Assembly (NCBI GenBank): GCA_003427395.1
Contig: BFEA01000084.1
Span: forward strand, 1,777,612 to 1,828,666
DNA from: Chara braunii
Taxonomy: Eukaryota > Streptophyta > Charophyceae > Charales > Characeae
Direction of reading: 5' to 3'
DNA: 51,055 nt
Shown piece by piece: positions 1-9,966 of the stretch; the first letter of the stretch is position 1, and every line of letters starts with the position of its first letter. The notes beneath the pieces were generated by a model that was not told where the DNA came from, made no database searches, and saw only the letters and a list, made by a program, of their open reading frames with translations. The translations under genes and the position numbers were made by a program.

Positions 1-33
1 TTGTTTCCGGAAAAACATTCGAAGCAAAAAATA

Positions 34-133
34 AGTAGTAGATAGAGGGTGCGAGAGACAATAGTTGCAATAGGTGCGAGAGGCAACGTGTATGAAGTAG
101 TAGATAGAGGTGCGAGAGGCAATAGTTGCAATA
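34..133. repeat. Short direct repeat at window edge
   Basis: A unit of roughly 40 bp containing 'agtagtagatagag', then 'gtgcgagaggcaa' and 'tagttgcaat', occurs twice with one extra partial copy between. No gene lies here. The unit contains GTGCGAGAG, which resembles half of the dispersed palindrome, but the second arm is absent. Confidence 0.5.
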
Positions 134-160
134 TCCACCATTTCAAGGTGCACATGCACA

Positions 161-1198
161 TCATGTTCCACAAGATTGTATTTTAACATGTTTTCCCTTA
201 AATACAAGGTCTGACCAAACGTCCGTATCTTGTGACGTACGTGTTTCTCGCGGACGAGGTTGTGAACCGAAACCATACATGACATTCATAGATGATCCAT
301 ATACGTGGCTTTGCGGTTCGTGGACAGTTGAATTCTCCGAAAACACGGATATGTATTTCATCCTGACAAACCCTCCGGATCGTGCTAAGGAATTCCCTAT
401 ACAGTCTCGTATGTCGGACACTTTCTCTTCCACCTCATGCCACAATGTTAAACATTTGACCTGGCCTTCTCTCACGAAATCTGACCGCCCATCTACATCG
501 GGGGGAGACATCACGGGCTTGAACTTGGATCCCTGAAGTACCATCTCGTTGCGTGCCACGAGCACAACTGCATCCACGAGTTTTATACTTTTGTTTGAAG
601 AAGCCACACATAGCACTCTCGCGAAAGGACACCCGTCATCAGTCAACCGCACACAACAATATGATATAGCTTGTGGAGAAGTCCCAGGGCAACGGGGTGG
701 GTAGTGTTCCAAGAATGAACAATGACGAGCACAGTCCACCAACTCTTGCTTCTGCGAACTTCCCCAAGTTCATGGCGAAGATGTGATGTACTCGCAGCCG
801 AGGCGACTTCTGAAGCTGGTACGGTAGCGGATCGGTTTACCCTTATCGTCCAGGGTCTTTCGCTAGAGGACACCATCAGGCAGTGCAATGAGGCTCCCGA
901 ACTCTAACATGTTGGCAAACTTGTAATGGCTTGCCCAAGGGCAGGCACGCTCCATCGCCTTCCAATCATTATCATTCCATTCGTCGAGATGCCGGTTCAT
1001 GTACGGGACGACGGTCATCCATGGGTCCTCGTTGACGTCCTCCTTGGTTGCTTCGTCGATCCATGTTTGACCGTCATGATGCCGCACCGATGTCTCACAA
1101 GGTGAAAACGGTTTTGCCAAGCGCATGTGCTTCTCGGGACTCAAGCGCATGTGCGTCTCGGGACTCATGCTGACGCTTGTCGAAGGTCTCGACGACAT
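161..1198 (-). pseudogene. Decayed copy A of a tandem unknown gene family
   Basis: One minus-strand frame runs from 1198 to 161. It is broken by TAG at 863-865 and TGA at 770-772, giving two open pieces of 111 and 193 codons. Conserved blocks shared with copies B and C, in order: PFSPCETSVR, EDPWMTVVP, CPWASHYKFANMLEFGSLI, QELVDCARH, SYCCVRL, RVLCVASSNKS, VVLVARNE, DCIGNSLAR, FVRMKYISVF. The TGA replaces the CGA (Arg) kept in copy B inside 'P-R-TWG', a C-to-T change at a CpG. I do not recognise the family and see no catalytic motif, signal peptide or membrane segment. Cysteines are frequent but not in a regular zinc-finger spacing. An intron around 743-862 is possible, but the conserved TWG...QELVDCARH block lies inside it, so simple decay is likelier. 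Confidence 0.6.
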
Positions 1199-1345
1199 TA
1201 CGCTCCCTACACATCACGGACACACAAATGACACAAACGGACGTGTAGACCGTCGTAAATAAAGTTGTCCAATGATAAGTCCCCTGGTGCGGCTAACACT
1301 CAATCGTCACGCCCGCACTATATATCGACAAACTCCTCACTTAAT

Positions 1346-1420
1346 CAAAGTGCGAGTGAACTCTCACTTACGTGCGAGCTAACCCTCACTTAAGCAAAGT
1401 GCGAGTGAACTCTCACTTAA
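1346..1420. repeat. Cluster of three dispersed palindromes
   Basis: AAGTGCGA at 1348-1355 is followed by GTGAAC and TCTCACTT (1362-1369). A decayed copy follows at about 1371-1392, and a third has arms at 1397-1404 and 1411-1418. The cluster lies between copies A and B of the tandem family. Consensus here and elsewhere is AAGTGCGA, six bases, TCGCACTT. Confidence 0.8.
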
Positions 1421-2537
1421 GTCTGACCACACGTCCAGATCTAGTGACATTCGGGGTTCCCCGGGGACGAGGTCGTGTACTGAAGCCATACAAAGCATTC
1501 ATTGATGATCCGTACACGCAGATCTGCGGTTCGTCGACTGATGCACTCTCCGAAAAGACGGACATGTATTTCATCCTAACAAACACTCCCGGTCGTGCTA
1601 AGGAATTTCCTATACAGTCCCGTATATCGGACACTTTCTCCTCGCCCTCATGATGCAACGAAAAACTTTGGACCGGCCCTGCTATAACCAAATCTCGCCA
1701 CCCATCTACACAAGCAGGCCCGCGCGTCGGCACGAATTTGGAGCCCTCAATTACCACCTCGTTGCGTGATACAAGCACAGCTGCATCGACGAGTTTCCTG
1801 CTCTTGTTCGATGCAGCGACAAATAGAACTCTGGCGAAATCAGACCCGGACACAGTCAATCGCACACAACAGTATGACACAACTTGTGAAGAATTTCCGG
1901 GGCACCGGAGTGGGTACTGCTCCAGAAACGATCAGTGACGAGCGCAGTCCACCAACTCTTGTTTCCGCGAGCCTCCCCAAGTTCGTGGCGACGACCTGAC
2001 GTAGTGGCACTCGAGGCGGATGAAATGGCGGCTAATGCAGCCCAGTGCTCTGCGCATATGGTTCAGGAACTTGTGTCTGAGGACAGCGTCAGACACCGAG
2101 ATGAGGTTCCCGAACTCCAACATGTTGGCGAACTTGTACTGGCTTGCCCAAGGACAAAGACTCTCCATCGTGGCCCAATTCCGATCGCACCAACCGTCAA
2201 TATGCCCCTCCAATCACGGGACGACGGTCATCCAGGGGTCCTCGTCGAAGTCCTCTGCGGTCGCTCCGTGGATCGTAGTTACACCGTTAAAATACCACAC
2301 GGATCTCGCGCAAGGAGGAAACGGTTCTGTCAAGCGAATGTGCGTCTTGGGACTCATGGTATGTGGTGTAGAGAAGATCGGCTCCGCGATTCGTGGTGTC
2401 GAGAAGGTCACCTCCATCACGCACCCTACACACCACGCGCACATGCCAAACGACACACAAGGGCACGTTGACACTCTTGAACATAGTTGGCGAACGGAAA
2501 CTGTCATGGCCACGCCCACACGCAGTTGCCAAGACAT
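1413..2537 (-). pseudogene. Decayed copy B of the tandem unknown family
   Basis: A single minus-strand frame runs 2537 to 1413 with TGA at 2214-2216 and at 1932-1934. It carries the same ordered blocks as copies A and C: PFPPCARSVWY, EDPWMTVVP, CPWASQYKFANMLEFGNLI, SPRTWGGSRKQELVDCARH, SYCCVRL, RVLFVAASNKS, AVLVSRNE, DCIGNSLARPGVFVRMKYMS. The first stop sits where copy A has Tyr after VVP; the second follows DCARH, where the other copies continue with a residue before the (S/K)FL block. This copy supplies the intact central part that is broken in A. Function unknown. The roughly 1.2-1.3 kb spacing between equivalent blocks of A, B and C indicates tandem duplication. Confidence 0.6.
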
Positions 2538-2570
2538 TCACTCAAGCGGATTTCTCGGGGTTCAGAGCAC

Positions 2571-2715
2571 AAGTGCGAGTGAACTCGCAGTTAGATGGAG
2601 AGACAGGTGGTCACACCGCTGAAGTGGAATGCTCGGGGTGCACACAGCAAGTGCGACTGAACTCGCACTTAGATGGAGAGATAGGTGCGCACACCATGAG
2701 CTCATGTGTGTAATG
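2571..2715. repeat. Two palindromes in a ~78-bp direct repeat
   Basis: Palindrome arms lie at 2571-2578/2585-2592 (one mismatch) and at 2649-2656/2663-2670 (perfect). Each is followed by 'tagatggagaga' and 'aggtg', so the whole ~78-bp block is repeated. The downstream context of the second copy ('aggtgcgcacaccat') also follows the palindrome at 4930-4951 in the left TIR, linking this flank to the 24-kb element. Confidence 0.75.
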
Positions 2716-2758
2716 TATACAGTAATCGGCGTGGTACATCCGTTCATAACTTTCACTT

Positions 2759-3829
2759 TTACCGATGACGACAGACCGGTGTGTACATGCGTTCATTCAA
2801 AGTTCGAAGAGGCGACCCGAACGTAAGACACTGCGGCGCATCGACTGGAGCATCTTCCGCGAACATAGAAATATATTTCATGCGAACGAACCCTGTCCTT
2901 CCGGCCAGAGACTTGCCTATAGCATCCCGTATAGAGGACGCTTGAGCTTCAACCTCACGCCAAGCGTCCACATCGTCCACCTTACCCCCGATTACCAAAT
3001 CCCATGTCCCTTCGTATTCTATTGTGACCAAACCGATAATGTCTCTCTCGAGGTGCAACTCATTCCTGGACACGTAGACCACAGCGTCAGTCAAGGTCCT
3101 ACTCCGATTCGAACATGCGACACAAAGGACCCTAGATAAGAATAACTTTCCGAGACGCAATCTAACACAGCAGTAGGAAACTGCTCGAGGCGACAGCCCT
3201 GGAGAGCGCAACGGGTACTGATTGAGGAACTTGGAATGTCGGGCACAGACAAGCAACTCGTGTTTCAGTGCACGGGACCATGTGCGCGGCGAAGCAGTCA
3301 CGACACTGCAGGCCAACACATTTTGATGACGAGGAATATTCAGCTTTGCACTCAAGCAACGACACTGAACTGAACCCAGCACAACTCTAGGCACGGGAAT
3401 GAAACTCCCAAACTCGCACATGTTAGCGAACTTGTAGTCGTCCGCCCACGGACACTCTCTGAGCATTATGTGCCATTCAAGCTCTTTCCACGAGTCCAAG
3501 GGAGCATCAGTGAACGGGGGGACCTTCATCCAAGGATCACACTACATCTCGTCTCTTGTCACACCGTCAATAGCAGTGGAGTTTCCACTGTCGGAGACGC
3601 GCAACGCGCATGGGGGAAAAGGGTATGCCATGCGCTCACGCCAATCATCCAGGATAATCAACTCCGACATGGCCATCGCGATCGGCAAATGCCCTACAGG
3701 CCACAACAACAAAAAAAAAAAGCAAATGCTTTCACCCAGCTCACAGGGAAAGAAAATAACCATGCCCCCCAAGGACGTCCGTCGAAACTCCGATGACGGG
3801 CGTCTTGTTGAACACGACCACCACCGCAC
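2759..3829 (-). pseudogene. Copy C of the tandem unknown family (longest open piece)
   Basis: The minus-strand frame from 3829 to 2759 has one internal stop, TAG at 3542-3544, leaving a 256-codon piece (3529-2759) that is the best-preserved member. Blocks: PFPPCALRVSDS before the stop, then DPWMKVPPF, LRECPWADDYKFANMCEFGSF, SPRTWSRALKHELLVCARH, FLNQYPLRSPGLSPRAVSYC, RVLCVACSNRS, AVVYVSRNE, SSIRDAIGKSLAGRTGFVRM. The ATG at 3529 need not be the true start, because homology continues upstream through the stop. No known domain is recognised. An alternating pattern of hydrophobic residues suggests a folded globular protein. The copy abuts the left boundary of the 24-kb element, and the palindromes around it suggest it belonged to a related element. 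Confidence 0.6.
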
Positions 3830-3876
3830 GGCCGCACTGCACCCAGCCGGGCGAGAGGCACATCAACGGGCATGGC

Positions 3877-3879
<3 letters not shown>

Positions 3880-3955
<76 letters not shown>
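3880..3955. repeat. (GA)n microsatellite at outer edge of left TIR
   Basis: About 74 bp of uninterrupted GA repeats ends in 'gagactctagttgaac'. The reverse complement of that end, 'gttcaactagagtctctc', lies at the outer end of the right TIR, where it runs into CT repeats. The microsatellite hides any target-site duplication. Confidence 0.9.
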
Positions 3956-3956
<1 letters not shown>

Positions 3957-5290
3957 CTAGTTGAACAACATTCGACAGAGAACCGTAAGGAAGTGTCAAA
4001 CAGCACTACATGTATGCCAGGCCGAGCACCCACGGGCACGTATACAAGCAATGGAAGTGACCACGAGCCCTCTGCATCGGTTTAAATAACCACCTTCAAA
4101 AAGTGCCAAACAGTCGGCGGTCTCAAGTCTTTAGTGCTAAAAGCATTCTTAGGGGACCTTGCGGCAGAACTGCTTGGCGTAGCACTAAATGCTCACCAAA
4201 CAGTTTTGGATGTCGATCGTATGGACACATCATATGATGCTTACCAGCAAGCGGCGGCTGATTGCAGGACCTTCTATCCGGTGTGGATCTTTGAGAGCAG
4301 ATTTGATGCAATCCACCGTTAGACCCATTCCGGCGAGGGGGACCTGCTATTCTGCCGTTGTTTATTGTACTCATCACGTGGGAATCGACGGCGTGAGGAA
4401 CCGACAATGAACATTCTTAGGGGACTTTGCGACNGTGTTTGGAACTTATTGGCGTAGCACTAGATGCTCACCAAGCAGTTCTAGATGTCGGTTATATCGA
4501 CACATCATATGATGCCTTACAAGCAAACTATGGTCGGATCCCGCCCCCCATCCCCCGTGTGGATCTATGAGAGCAGATTTGACGCAATCCACCGTTAGAT
4601 CCACATCGGAGAGGCGGACCGGTCATCTTGCTGCTGTTCAGTGTAGTCATCATGCGGGAGTCGACATCGCAAGAACCCGACGATGTTCCAATTGGGACGT
4701 GCTCTTGTTTCGTGATGTGCAGGTGCTTACCGGCGGTTCGTTTGCGGAAGTCGAGAGAGAAGGAGAAAGAGAAACATTTGTAGGTTGTCTGTTGTTTTTG
4801 TAAAGGTCAAGTTGAAGCAAAGTGCGATGCGTTCACTCAAAGTGCGAATGAACTCGCACTTAGATGGAGGGTGCAATTGAAGAAAAGGGGGGAGAGAAAC
4901 AGTTGCAGGGTGCTCGTCGTTCACACCAGAAGTGAGAATGAACTCGCACTTAGATGGAGAAGCAGGTGCGCACACCATCAGCGCGATGATTTAATATGGA
5001 CGTTGGCTTGTCATTTGCATATTACCTGGTGAAAATGTCATCAAATCTTTGTGTGGAGAAGATACATATCCATTCCTATAAGTATCTTTTGTCATCGCCT
5101 TCAAGTTGCCTAGTGTTTTTCTCAAAGGTGAAGTTGCACACCACAAGGAGAGTTTCCAGAAATCATTCAATGCAAAAAAATCATTCAATGACAAATTGCA
5201 AAGCACACAGAGGCATTTCCAAAAACAAATCAATACAAAATTGCAAAGTACACGGAAGCTTTTTAAAATTCACAAAGTACATGGAGCCTT
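3950..5290 (+). repeat. Left terminal inverted repeat
   Basis: From outside in: the 'gactctagttgaac' end, a variable stretch, two ~270-bp subterminal units (from 4145 and 4412), 'gacgtgctcttgtttcgtga', palindromes at 4840-4861 and 4930-4951, 'aatatggacgttggcttgtc', then a stretch rich in 'attgcaaag' ending near 'aaagtacatggagcc' (about 5270-5290). Each block recurs inverted and in the same order in the right TIR. A single N lies at 4434. Confidence 0.8.
4145..4680 (+). repeat. Subterminal repeat array, two ~270-bp units
   Basis: Unit starts are marked by 'cattcttaggggac' at 4145 and 4412. Each unit holds 'ggcgtagcactaaatgctca' or its variant, 'gacacatcatatgatgc' and a '...gagagcaga...ccaccgttaga' segment. 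The right TIR holds four units of the same family in inverted orientation. Confidence 0.75.
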
Positions 5291-5878
5291 TCAAAAAATC
5301 ATTGAAGGACACGTTCTAAAGCACATGTAGGCATTCCAAAAATAATTCCAGCCCATATCGTATAGTCTACATGGCATGCCCTTATCTACAGAAGACGCTT
5401 CCGTACAGTCTATATCACTCCCCCTTTTCGCCACAAGCCGAAAAGTCCTGCATTATACATGAAACAAACCCTACCACTAATACGAACATGTCGAAGACCT
5501 ACACGAAAGCTGATTCAGGTCGAAGACCTACACGAACGCTGATTCGTGCCGAACAAAATTGCAAAGTACACGGAAGCTTTCCAAAATTCACAAAGTACAT
5601 GGAGTCTTTCCAAAAATCATTGAAGTACACATTCTAAGGCACATGTAGGCATTCCAAAAATCATTCCAGCCCACGTCGTATACTCTACATGACATGCCCT
5701 TTTCTACAGAAGACGCTTCCGTACAGTCTATATCACTCCTCCTCTTCGCCACAAGCTGAAAAGTCTTGCATTACACATGAAACAAACCCGACCTCTGATA
5801 CGAACATGTCGAAGAACTACACGAACGCTGATTCGAGCCGAAGACCTACACGAACACTGATTCGTGCCGAAGTCCTGC
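5241..5878 (+). repeat. 318-bp tandem duplication inside the left end
   Basis: 'ttgcaaagtacacggaagc' at 5241 recurs at 5559, and the following 300 bp recur with about 10 percent divergence, including 'acagaagacgcttccgtac' and 'cgaacatgtcgaaga'. Small open frames here repeat with the unit and lack any other support. The second unit extends beyond the TIR homology. Confidence 0.75.
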
Positions 5879-6311
5879 ATTAGACAAAAGGTCATCCGAA
5901 CCCGACACGATGTTCAGCTACCTACACAAGTCCCAGACAGAAGCTCATCCAAGCCCGACATGATGTCCACAACGTGATAGGGTCAGACCCACTGCAAAAG
6001 GAGTGAGGTGATAAATGGGAGTCTATTCGCATATAGAATCCGAATACCGTGAGACGATGAGTATCTTCGTAGCATGCGTCGGGTGAGAAGAGTTAGTACG
6101 ATGTTCATGGTAGCAGCATGTACAGTTTTCGAGTAGCCTCCCGCGATTGTCGTCGTTGCGCTCGTCTATGTTGAACTCGATTAAAAGGACTTCGTTCGAC
6201 AATTCGGGCCTCAAGATCTGCTTCGATATTCGGCAAGCCGCGCATGAGTAAATCTCTTAAAACTCGATTCAAATTGATCCAGTGACAGATTTGGAACGGA
6301 CAACGGTCTCC
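5879..6311. other. Gap without recognisable gene
   Basis: I see no convincing coding frame, RNA or repeat other than short 'cgaacccgacacgatgtt'-like duplications near 5895 and 5955. Confidence 0.4.
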
Positions 6312-6783
6312 CTAGAACGGGGGACTGTCATCATCTTCTCTCACGCCGGATACAAAGAATAATTCTCCATCCAAGCACGAGGCGATATGCATGATGAAGA
6401 TCGATAAGAAAAACGTAATGGCAGGCTCACAACCTTTTGGCATTCTATCGAAAGATGTGCTGGTTACGTACGAATAATACAAACAGCTTCTCAACTCCCC
6501 TTCGGACGCAATGTAGAAATCAATTCTGAAGACGGGCCTGTCGCGTAGCGTGGCCATCACAATGTACTGAAAAGTTGGGGTAGGCGGGGGCGAAACAGAC
6601 GGCTGGACACGAGCGCGAACGTCTTCGGGGACCGGAAGGTAGTGGTATCTGGGAAGCCCAATGTTGCCAAACCACTCTAAACCATAAATGTTCTCAGTTG
6701 CGGCAACAACTGCACTTCGCAGACTTTCGCAGCAGCCCAGGTCTCTGACAACGACCGTCCCACTGAAACTCCCAGACAACATC
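6312..6783 (-). CDS. Unknown protein exon with splice-acceptor signal
   Basis: An open frame of 156 codons (ATG at 6782) has a strong 3' splice site directly upstream on the minus strand: a pyrimidine tract 'tgttctcttttctgatgcag' ending at 6784. This suggests an internal or terminal exon rather than a gene starting at the ATG. The protein is hydrophobic-rich with blocks LEWFGNIGLPRYHYLPVPED, PPPTPTFQYIVMATLRDRP and CEPAITFFLSIFIMHIASCL; the last could be a membrane or buried helix. It ends in an acidic EDDDSPPF tail. I recognise no family. It lies downstream of decayed copy 1 of the CPYC family on the same strand and may have been its last exon, but I could not find the matching donor. Confidence that it is coding is moderate. 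Confidence 0.4.
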
Positions 6784-6984
6784 CTGCATCAGAAAAGAGA
6801 ACAGCGCCATTGTCATATACGGAAAGGTGGTAAACGACGAAGTTGAGACCGTCTGATGTTGGCAAAGTGCGAATGAACTCGTAATTAGATAGACAGTTTG
6901 TCATGCAATGGGGTATACCGAAGGGGACGGGGCATGATGAACGAGAGATAAGTAAGGGGGCGAACATGGAATTCAACGGGCTGT

Positions 6985-7015
6985 AAGCATATTGCGAGTC
7001 TATTCGCACTAGAGA
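6985..7015. repeat. Decayed dispersed palindrome
   Basis: 'attgcgagtctattcgcact' near 6991 has TTGCGA and TCGCACT arms. A related decayed copy with AAGTGCGA at 6865-6872 and a degenerate second arm lies 120 bp away. Confidence 0.6.
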
Positions 7016-7044
7016 AAACACGAAGTAACTAATTCAGAACGCCG

Positions 7045-7944
7045 CTAGTGAAGATGTAGATGTCCAGCATCGCAGTAAGGGCAGTCACACACATATCTCG
7101 TCTTCCCTTTGCGCAGAGTCACTTCTTGAGGTCCGGAGGCTGAATAATCCAGACGGCGGTAAACAAATCGCAATTCGTTGTCCCTATGTTCGAATGTGAA
7201 ATTTATTTTGTCGCAGCTATCGAAGAGGTAGTGAAGTTGGTTGTGCACCAAACAGTCGACCCGCAAATGCAGCTCATCTTTGAGTGCTTGATCTATGGCG
7301 AGCCTGTTTTTGAACCGTGCAAGGGAACCAGTAGGGCCGGATGTGTGAAACGCTTGAAAAGAAGTGAGCTCGACACCGTGAAATTCCTCCCTTGCGAGAA
7401 AAAAAGCTCTCATTCGTCAACCGTCCACCTTGACGGCAGTGAAGAGCGTCACGACGGTGGTGCCTCGATTACACACCCTCGCTCGACCAATATACTCTAT
7501 GATCACCGGCGCGGACTTCGTCGGTTGGCCGAGGCAAAACCAGGCACACAGTTTTTGATGCAACTTGTCCAACGACGCCCACTTAAGTTTCTCACATAAA
7601 ATGTGCCATGCTTAAACCATCTTAGAAGTTTGGACAGGTTCCTCTTTAACGGGTCCCCTCTTCAGAAGTGACTCCAACCTGATAGGGTATGCCTGTACAT
7701 CCTTCATCAGAGTGTACAGGTACCAAAAGTTCGACCCTTCATCACGACAAATCCGAAGTTGTCCTTCTTCCGCACATTGCCACGAAGGGATTTTCCCGTC
7801 CGGGGCAAGATCATCTTCGAGGTGCAGGTAGTCACGGTCCAGAACAGAGCGTCCAATGTCTTCCCAAATGTTCTTCGACAAAATGATTAGATCGACATCT
7901 AGCGCTGAGGACTTCCTACTCTGCGACGAAGTCCCGATATCCAT
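7045..7944 (-). pseudogene. Copy 1 of a CPYC-knuckle unknown family
   Basis: One minus-strand frame runs from ATG 7944 to 7045, broken by TAA at 7612-7614 and TGA at 7417-7419. Blocks shared with copy 2: DVDLIIL, LDRDYLHLEDDLAPDGKI, DEGSNFWYLYTL, LDKLHQKLCAWFCLGQP, PVIIEYIGRARVCNRGTTVV, MRAFFLAREEF, RVDCLVHNQLHYLFDSC, and a C-terminal DCPYCDAGH. The last is a CxxC...H cluster that could bind zinc. The start is supported by a TATA box 77-82 bp upstream. I do not know the family. The stops sit inside the region of homology to copy 2, so they are damage or part of a poorly defined intron; neither flank shows a clear splice pair. The gene is divergent from the plus-strand frame and sits in the left half of the 24-kb element. 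Confidence 0.6.
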
Positions 7945-8020
7945 TTTGCATCAGCGGAGAAATGCAAGAAAGCGCGTCAGTTGCGATTCTCGCAAGTGCA
8001 TAAGCAAAAAATACAGGGGA

Positions 8021-8026
8021 TTTATA
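8021..8026 (-). promoter_or_regulatory. TATA box for CPYC copy 1
   Basis: On the minus strand 'gtataaatcccc' lies 77 bp upstream of the ATG at 7944, at a sensible distance for a plant core promoter with a short leader. No start site can be read directly. Confidence 0.5.
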
Positions 8027-8129
8027 CGCACGAAAGGGTTCGATAATTGGTAATTGGTTCGCACATCGCAAGAGAGCGCAAGTTTTCTAACCGCTGTCTA
8101 ATGCCGACTTATTTTCTACACGTCATTCA

Positions 8130-8430
8130 TGTGGGTCGATAAGTGAGAGTAGATTCGCACTTCACAAATCAGCGCAAGTCCTGCAACCGCCGCCGACGAT
8201 TGGAAAATAAGTGAGAGTAGATTCGCACTTCGCAACTGAGCGCAAGTCCTGCAACCGCCGCTCAACTTGGACTCATCTCCAATACGTCGTTCATGTGGAA
8301 CGGTCAGACTACTCTCTTATTGGGTGGAACGGTCAGACTACTCTCTTAATCAGCGCAAGTCCTGCAACGATGGCGTCGATGAACGGCGAGGTCGTCCTAT
8401 GAGTACAGCAGCAAAGTGCGAACTAACTCG
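8130..8430. repeat. Palindrome-bearing repeats between copies 1 and 2
   Basis: Palindromes with AAGTGAGA/TCGCACTT arms lie at 8141-8162 and 8209-8230, each followed by 'agcgcaagtcctgcaac'. A third 'gcgcaagtcctgcaac' lies near 8350, and 'ggtcagactactctctta' occurs twice around 8305-8350. A decayed palindrome lies near 8413. No gene is evident. Confidence 0.7.
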
Positions 8431-8450
8431 GAGTTGTCTCACATGGCAGG

Positions 8451-9437
8451 TCATGGCAACTGGTGTCCATCCTCACAGTAAGGACACTTGTAGATCTGTC
8501 TCCGCCTACCCCCTACGAAATCCAATGTTTGGACACCCGAACGGTGATGCGAAACTTTTCGTAGAGTGTAGTCATTGCAGTTGTCCTTGTGTTCCAACGT
8601 GAATAATATGTCGTCACACAATCCGAAAAGGAAGTGAAGTTGGGCATGCACCAAATAGTCAACCCTTTGATTCAACTCTTTTGCGAGCGAAGGATCTATT
8701 TCGAATCGTTCACGGAAGCGCTCGAGAGCACCAACGGACGCGGGCTCGCGAAAGTCTTCCCTCACAAGGAAGAAAACTCTCATTTGCTTACCACAAAGCT
8801 TGGCCGCCGTGAAAAAAGTCAGCACATGGGTGCCACGGTTGAACAGACGAACTTGGCCATGGTAGTCTATGATCACAGGAAAACGCAACTGCGGCTTCCC
8901 GATGCAGTACCATGCGCAAAGTTTAGCATGCTGCTTGTCCATACAACCCCACTCTTGTTCGAAGCGCAGCGACTCCTAGTCATCTACCATATCCTCGACG
9001 TCCATCTTCTACTCCTGACTGGATGAAACTTCCAAAAGTTGGACTTCTTCTAAACTCCAGTAGAGGTACCACATATTTGATCCTCTATCACGAATTATTA
9101 TAGTTTGTCCATCAACAACACGTGTTTCGGGTGCAATGTAACCGTCGAGGCCGACCCCAGCTTCGATATGCAGATAATCGTTGTCAAGACTGAGCGTTTG
9201 TTGTGCCTAAATGCATTTGTTAATGATGATAAGATCCGTGTCCACATTCTCGATCGAAAAGGAATACTCGCTCGCATACGACGAGGTTTCGTAGGACGTT
9301 GTCTCATATACAACGTCGCACGATGGTGTGTCGTCGTCTTGCATCCTGCAGGACAAGAAACCGGAATAAGTTCGCAGTTTACGTCTCGTCATTATCTTAG
9401 CGGAGTTCGTAGCTACGAAATCCGAATGAGTTCGCAT
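8451..9437 (-). pseudogene. Copy 2 of the CPYC-knuckle unknown family
   Basis: One minus-strand frame from 9437 to 8451 is interrupted by TAG at 9207-9209, 9009-9011 and 8976-8978. The last open piece (163 codons) contains MDKQHAKLCAWYCIGKPQ, PVIIDYHGQVRLFNRGTHVL, MRVFFLVREDF, QRVDYLVHAQLHFLFGLCDD and the terminal YKCPYCEDGH cluster, colinear with copy 1 (offset about 1.4 kb). Upstream it shares DTDLII, LDNDYLHIEAGVGLDGYI and RGSNMWYLYW. Its N-terminal piece carries two decayed dispersed palindromes that read through as LRTYSGF and MRTHSDF, so the repeat entered or formed coding sequence. The protein looks intracellular, without signal peptide or membrane segments. Function unknown; a zinc-binding C-terminus is inferred from the CxxC...H spacing only. 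Confidence 0.6.
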
Positions 9438-9440
9438 TTA

Positions 9441-9966
9441 TCTAAACTGGCACGTCGGACGGACCGGAAAGACAGTCGTCCCCCAACGTCACAAGTGCTT
9501 TCTCGCAAACAGATGTCGGTATTGCAAGGCCTGTCACGAATTTGCTCTCATCCATCCCTTTTCGAAAAGGTCTTCTCCAAGAATAAGCCACGGTTTCGGC
9601 GCGTTGCCATTGTTCCTCGTCCGAAGTCGAAAGTTTCCACCTCTTCGTCCACGCGCCGGAGTACCTTTCGCGAAGATCGGACGAGTGACCTGTAGGCACC
9701 CACCACTATATACATAAACAACCGAAATGCAGTGAGGAACGGTCGTCCACAACCTCAGACTGTGCTCTGCCAACCTAGAACGGGACACCTTGAGACAGTT
9801 CCTCATCAGGCGGCCTAACAATCAGAAAATCACCTTTGTTTATATGGCACCGAGGGTCGAAGTCCACTTTTGGACGGCCCGCCCTCGCTCCTACATATAT
9901 AAGCGAAGCATATGGCGAAGGAGGGTCGGCTTCTTGAACTTCCTCCACAGTTTCGACTGATTTTGG
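9441..9966. other. Stretch with TATA-like motifs, no clear gene
   Basis: Overlapping frames on both strands here show no homology I recognise. TATA-like sequences occur on the plus strand ('catatataagcgaag' near 9894) and, read on the minus strand, near 9704 and 9834. The minus-strand ones could serve copy 2. Confidence 0.35.

Noticed and set aside
3694-4051. Open frames of Glu-Arg or Ser-Leu repeats around the GA run
   Set aside because: They are direct translations of the (GA)n microsatellite with no other coding sign.
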